Below, piece after piece: positions 54,901 to 61,200 of a stretch of DNA of 64,000 bases. Within the stretch, counting starts at the first letter, position 1. Every line of letters starts with the position of its first letter. The position numbers and the translations under genes are program-made. The notes under the pieces are model-generated. The model was not told the origin of the DNA. It saw nothing but the letters and a program-made list of their open reading frames with translations, and did not search any database. Source of the DNA: Hofstenia miamia (lineage: Eukaryota > Xenacoelomorpha > Acoela); assembly GCA_004352715.1 (NCBI GenBank), contig SCFE01000057.1:1585418-1649417 (forward strand). The letters are read 5' to 3'.

Positions 54901-57900
54901 ACTATTCGAAATTTATGGCGAATTGTCGAAGAAGAATTTTACAAGATACCTGACGCATTTTTCCAAAATTTGTTTCAATCGATGCCCAGACGAATGGCGA
55001 TGGTAGTCGCGAACAACGGCTACCCCATCAAGTTCTAAAGAGACTCTTTTAACATTCAGGCAAATTCATTTGTTTTTGAAATATTCCGTTTCAAATAAAT
55101 TTTTGTTTCATGCGCTATTTTTCTAAACAAGACTGTATTTCTATCAACCAAGTTTCGAAGATATTAGGTCCTCTGCTCAATTACACCAGTTCCAATCATG
55201 ATTGGCAAGGTAATTTCATTTTTGACCAATGATTTTAATGTATTCCAGACACCTTTTCAATTGGGTTTAGCATTGAACTATAAGGCGCCAATCTCAAAAT
55301 TGAAGCTTGTGTTCCAGCAACTGCTTCCTCTAAGCGACTATATTATTATATATAATATATTATGGCTTACTGTCAATGAAATAAATAAATGAACTACTGA
55401 GACATTTTAATTGATCGCTTCTGAATGATAATTGACGGAATCAAAATGTCGTTTGTCATTTCGGAATGATAATTGACGGAATCTAAATGTCGTTTTTCAT
55501 TTCTAAATGTAAACAATGATTTTCTAAATGTCAGTTTTGATTTCTAAATGAATATTTACTATTTCTAAATGATAAATACTAAACTTTAAACATAGTTTTT
55601 CATTTCTAAATGTAAATTGACCATTTCTATTTGTGGTTTTTGATTTCTAATTGTAAAATGATTTTTTCTAAATGTAAGTTGATGATTTCTAAATGTCACC
55701 TGAAAATGGTGTAGTTGCTTTTAAAATAAATGGTCTACACATAATCGGATTGTTTATTATATATAATCCGAGTGATGCACGGTTATTTTAAAAGAAAAAA
55801 CTACTTTTGTATACGTTTCTTAGGAATCCCTTTCATACGGTAATAATTTAACTATAAAGTATGCTTGATTTTATTGGAGCAAAATTGCTTTGAGAGCGGG
55901 AATTAAATTTGGCTAGTAATATTTTTTTAAACTCTAAAACATACAACTGATTTGGACAAAAGTATTTAGACAGTTACCAATTAAATAATTAAAGTAATTT
56001 ACTGATTTGGTTGTGTACAATAATCATTAATGAGGTTAGATTATATAAATGTATGCTCTGGCACTTCTAGAAAACAATTTGTGACTTAATGTTTCCTCTT
56101 TGGATTTTAAGTAACCAGAACTTTCTCAGAGTTGGACAAAAGTATTGAGACAGTTAACAATTTAATAATTAAAATAGTTTAATTATTTGGTTGTGTACAA
56201 TAATAATTAATGAGGTTAGCTAAAATAAAAATGTATCTCATGATACTTCTAAAAAACAATTTGAATACTATATAATTGTGACTTAATGTTTCTTATTGGG
56301 ATCTTATATAACCAGAACTTTCTCAGAGTTGAACAAAAGTATTGAGACAGCACGCTAAAATAATGTTTACTTAAATGATTGAATAGTTAACATCAATTTT
56401 ACCGTGTACCAATTGATAAAGACTAACTTTATCTACCTCTAGTATAATGCTCTGATACATTCATGAATCGATTACAAAATTAATTATTTAGAGAAAGAGG
56501 CAAAGGTTGAGCTTAGTCTCCATTAGTCAGTTCACCAAAAGAAGTCCTGTTGGTTGCATTATAACAAAATTTAAGTGAATGAACAGTTTTGGTGCTCAAG
56601 AAAATAGGGTATCCTCTGAAATCTACTTATAGAGATGACAAGGCTCTATTTTATCAATTGATGAGGGTTACTTAAAAAAACTAGCAAGCAGCTAAAGCGA
56701 GAATGGTGCGCAGTTACTCACCTCTGCAAGTGTATTATTAGAAGAATTCTATTGTGATATCAAACTATGGGTAGAATTTGTAGCATTGTCATCAAAAAAT
56801 CATGTATTTCCGAAACACACGAGAAAATCGGCTCAGATGGATGCATTAAGCAAAAACGTATGCAGCCCAGTATTAGATTAGGGCCATATCCTCGAGTGAG
56901 AACAAAATCGAGCTATACTTTAGGCGACTAGCGTGCACTAGGAGGCGATCAGAGCTATCAAGTTTGACGTAAATACACAACTCCAGCGTTTAAATGTGGC
57001 GGTAATTGGCTAATGGCATGGGGGTGCTTTTAACAAATAGAATATGCAAGATCGTTAAAGTTGATGGAATAATGTATTCAGCTATTTATGTGTCAACCTT
57101 GCTTGAAAATTTATTGGCAGTCTTCAATAATATTTTTTCTTTTAGCAAAAAATCACGATTCACCAAACAACTTTTCGAAGAAAGCATGATTGAACAAAAT
57201 TGAAAGGAAGAGTGGTTAAACGTCAATCTTCGAATATTGAGGAGCCTTGGAAAGCGTTGAACAAGAATTTTTGAAAAACTTTTCTCTGCTATGCCCAAAT
57301 CGATTAATGAGGTGATTCAGCAAAATTGATTAATCAACTTAGAATTCTAACTGTATACATTTTTTCTGTTGTTGAATACTTATTTGGTATGCCGAATAAA
57401 AGTATTTTTTGACATTTTCACTTTTATGGTGCCGCCCCATTTCTTTTGTCCAATGTCATTTTTGTTTCGTTCAGTTTTTTCAAATCTATATCAAATAAAA
57501 TCAAGATATTCCCCAATAATTACTATGATGTCCCTTCTAGTTTTGCTAAGCAATATATTAGCATTTCACTAGCTGATTGTAACATTAGGTTAAAATAATA
57601 ATCAAAACGTAAAAAAATTAATGGGTGTCTCAATACTTTTGTCAAGGTCTGTAGTTAGCTTAAAGTTTCATTTGAACACAAAAGCAAACAATGGCCGCTT
57701 ATTTTGGCTGTAAAATTGACGCATAATTGTTGGGTACACATCACCCGTACCTGCACATCACGAATCTAGATTCGTGAGCAATTTTGATACAGATCCACGA
57801 TAATTATGAAGACTCATTTTAAAATTACCACAATCAATTTTACTGTAGCTGAATTTTTTCAATTTCCCAAAATATTAATGCCATAGATAGATACAACAGT

Positions 57901-58201
57901 ATTTAGGGACATAATGATAAAATAGTTTCAGATTGAAAAGACAACGATATTCTTTTATAATTGTAGCAGCCATTTCTAGCTTTGATTAGGATACTGAAAA
58001 TATCTTAGGCAATATAAAACAATTTTTTGCTGCATTTGGATATGTCATTGCACCAGCGAAAAAAAATTAAAAACAATTATGCTGATTTTTTTTGATTTTT
58101 TTCATAAAATATGTTAAAAAGCAACCTCTGTCCCACAAAACACACATATTTGTGGCCAATTTTACAAAGGACATGTTATTGAAAACCGGAATTACAAAGA
58201 G

Positions 58202-58234
<33 letters not shown>

Positions 58235-61200
58235 NGGCAGTATGCGTTGAGAAATAATCGCAGCTGTGGGATTTTGAAGACATTTTGCATCACTGAATTG
58301 AAAAAGCATGTATTGCCAAGATTTTTTAAACCCTAAATGTTCCACAATAAAACAATTAAAACAATTATAGAAATTGAACAAACCAATTCTTGTAATGTAA
58401 GCGGTGGCTCTGCGATTTTTTATGTGGTAAGCAACATCTAATTCAACTCATTTAAGCATTTATCAGTCAGCCACGAAATAAGAAATAAGAGGAAAGGAAA
58501 ATGTTTGCCATATAATATAATTTTGTATATTTTTAATTACATCAATTGCTACATTATATAAAAATCAAATACATTAAAGTACAATAAAATCTAAAAATCT
58601 AAATTATGGAGAAAATGAGAATTGCGAAATTAACAAAAAATATTAGAATCTAGAGTAATATACTCAGCAAATTTTTCAAACGCAATTTGGATATTCAAAT
58701 AACAAAAAATTAGATATATTTACACTTAGAAACACATTCAAAAACCGGTACGTGAAATCTCCTAGTAATTTCTTCCTAGATTTATTCTATAGTATTTTAT
58801 TGCTTTTGTATGTCTTGTATGTATGTTTGTATATTTTTACGCTATTTAGATAAATTATCAGTTTTTAATAGTAAATATTTATCTGAATAAAGAATATCTT
58901 ATCTTAACTCTAACGACGATATCCACATTTGATACTAAAAATNTTTAATAAATCTTTCTGGAAGGCTTGTTATTCAGTGTCTTCAAGAGATAAAAATATT
59001 CTGAAATAAAAAACTTACTAAGTGCTCACGATTTTTCTCATCAACATGAGAAACATATTTTGTGATGAGGTCAGGTGTGATATGAAGGTTAATTGATGGG
59101 CAGTATGCGTTGAGAAATAATCGCAGCTGTGGGATTTTGAAGACATTTTGCATCACTGAATTGAAAAAGCATGTATTGCCAAGATTTTTTAAACCCTAAA
59201 TGTTCCACAATAAAACAATTAAAACAATTATAGAAATTGAACAAACCAATTCTTGTAATGTAAGCGGTGGCTCTGCGATTTTTTATGTGGTAAGCAACAT
59301 CTAATTCAACTCATTTAAGCATTTATCAGTCAGCCACGAAATAAGAAATAAGAGGAAAGGAAAATGTTTGCCATATAATATAATTTTGTATATTTTTAAT
59401 TACATCAATTGCTACATTATATAAAAATCAAATACATTAAAGTACAATAAAATCTAAAAATCTAAATTATGGAGAAAATGAGAATTGCGAAATTAACAAA
59501 AAATATTAGAATCTAGAGTAATATACTCAGCAAATTTTTCAAACGCAATTTGGATATTCAAATAACAAATAATTAGATATATTTACACTTAGAAACACAT
59601 TCAAAAACCCGTACGTGAAATCTCCTAGTAATTTCTTCCTAGATTTATTCTGTAGTATTTCATTGCTTTTGTATGTCTTGTATGTATGTTTGTATATTTT
59701 TACGCTATTCAGATAAATTATCAGTTTTTAATAGTAAATATTTATCTGAATAAAGAATATCTTATCTTAACTCTAACGACGATATCCACATTTGATACTA
59801 AAAATAGTTTGAGCATTGAAGTAATATTTTGTAATGATCATATAACATTATTAGCATAGTTGTTAAATACTTGCCGTACATGTTAAATATAATGTTTTAT
59901 ATAATTTTTAAATAACGTAAATAACGCTTTTAATAACTATGATTATTAGCGAAATAAACTTGTTACGTTTAATAACGGTTCTTTGCTCTTAATGATTGTA
60001 ACTGCATGGTTTTCCTGAGAAGGCATTGACACTGGGGGGAATATTCGCGAATCTGTTGCTAATTTCTGAAGTTGAGAAATACACTGTGTCACCTTTTTAC
60101 TTTGTTGTACATCAATGTACTTCTCGCAGTCTATACACCTAAAGTGATTAAATATTGAATAAGGATGTTTGGACTTCGAGATATTGAATGTAACAAATTA
60201 CTTAGTCTAAAGTGGTATATGGGGCGAATCATTAGCATTAAAAGCTAAAATTAGGTCTATATTGTTCTAGACAATGAAGTGAAAAGATCCAAATTGTGGG
60301 TTGTTTAATCATTTGTAAGGTTTATTCAACGCCTACCTGTGAAAAAGTTTTCATTACGTAGTTATAAAACTGTTTTAATTTCATTGTTTGAAGGAATCGA
60401 AGAATATTATACATTTGAATAAGAGTTCTGTGAGACTTCACCCACACAAATTGCAATTTGTACATAGGCCAGTCTGCACAAAAATGATCGGAGGTACATA
60501 TTTTTATTTAGGAGCTTGATTTTTGGATCGATTGAGGCGAACGATGAATTCTGAAAAACAATTGTTGGTATTTTGGATCAAAATGATAGGAATCCCTAAA
60601 TTTTCAAAGAAAATGCAATCGACATACGATCAAATGTTTTCTTATTAGCAAACGTGATAAATTTGAATAAACTTACAAAATACTGTAATCATGGAGATCA
60701 ACAAAAAGAAAATGGGAAGTTGAACGAGGGGTTCTTCCATGAACAGAAACATGATCAGTGTCACCTCGTCTACAAACCTAAATCGAGGATTTTATAAGCT
60801 AAATTATGTAGAAAGCATTGAAACAGAATTCTTACATTACTAACCTGCCTTTTCTGATATAGATTAATTATAGCAATAGTCTTAATTTCAGTCAAGTATA
60901 AGCAACGGTGATTTTCAAATACAAATGGGTTAAGCAAGTATTAGCGTTTGCCTTTTTTCCGATAGGCCACTGTGTTCATGTGAAATACGTCTTACACTTT
61001 AGCGAAAAATTGTCTTTAGATAAGGTCATTTGGTTATTAATACATTGAAATGCTATTAGCGTTTCCTTGGTACATATTACTTTGTTTTAAGAAACTAATA
61101 TTGTATACATAGTATAGAAAGATATTTGTAGTTTGCACTTACATTGAGAATTGTAGATAAGCATTAACAGAAAAACGTAGGTTTTTATACATTCCCTAAT

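Noticed and set aside
60350-60510. Minus-strand stretch with a good acceptor and donor, considered as a USP exon
   Set aside because: It could not be joined in phase, while 60677-60777 joins directly to 59967-60138 in frame and fits the ZnF-UBP pattern.
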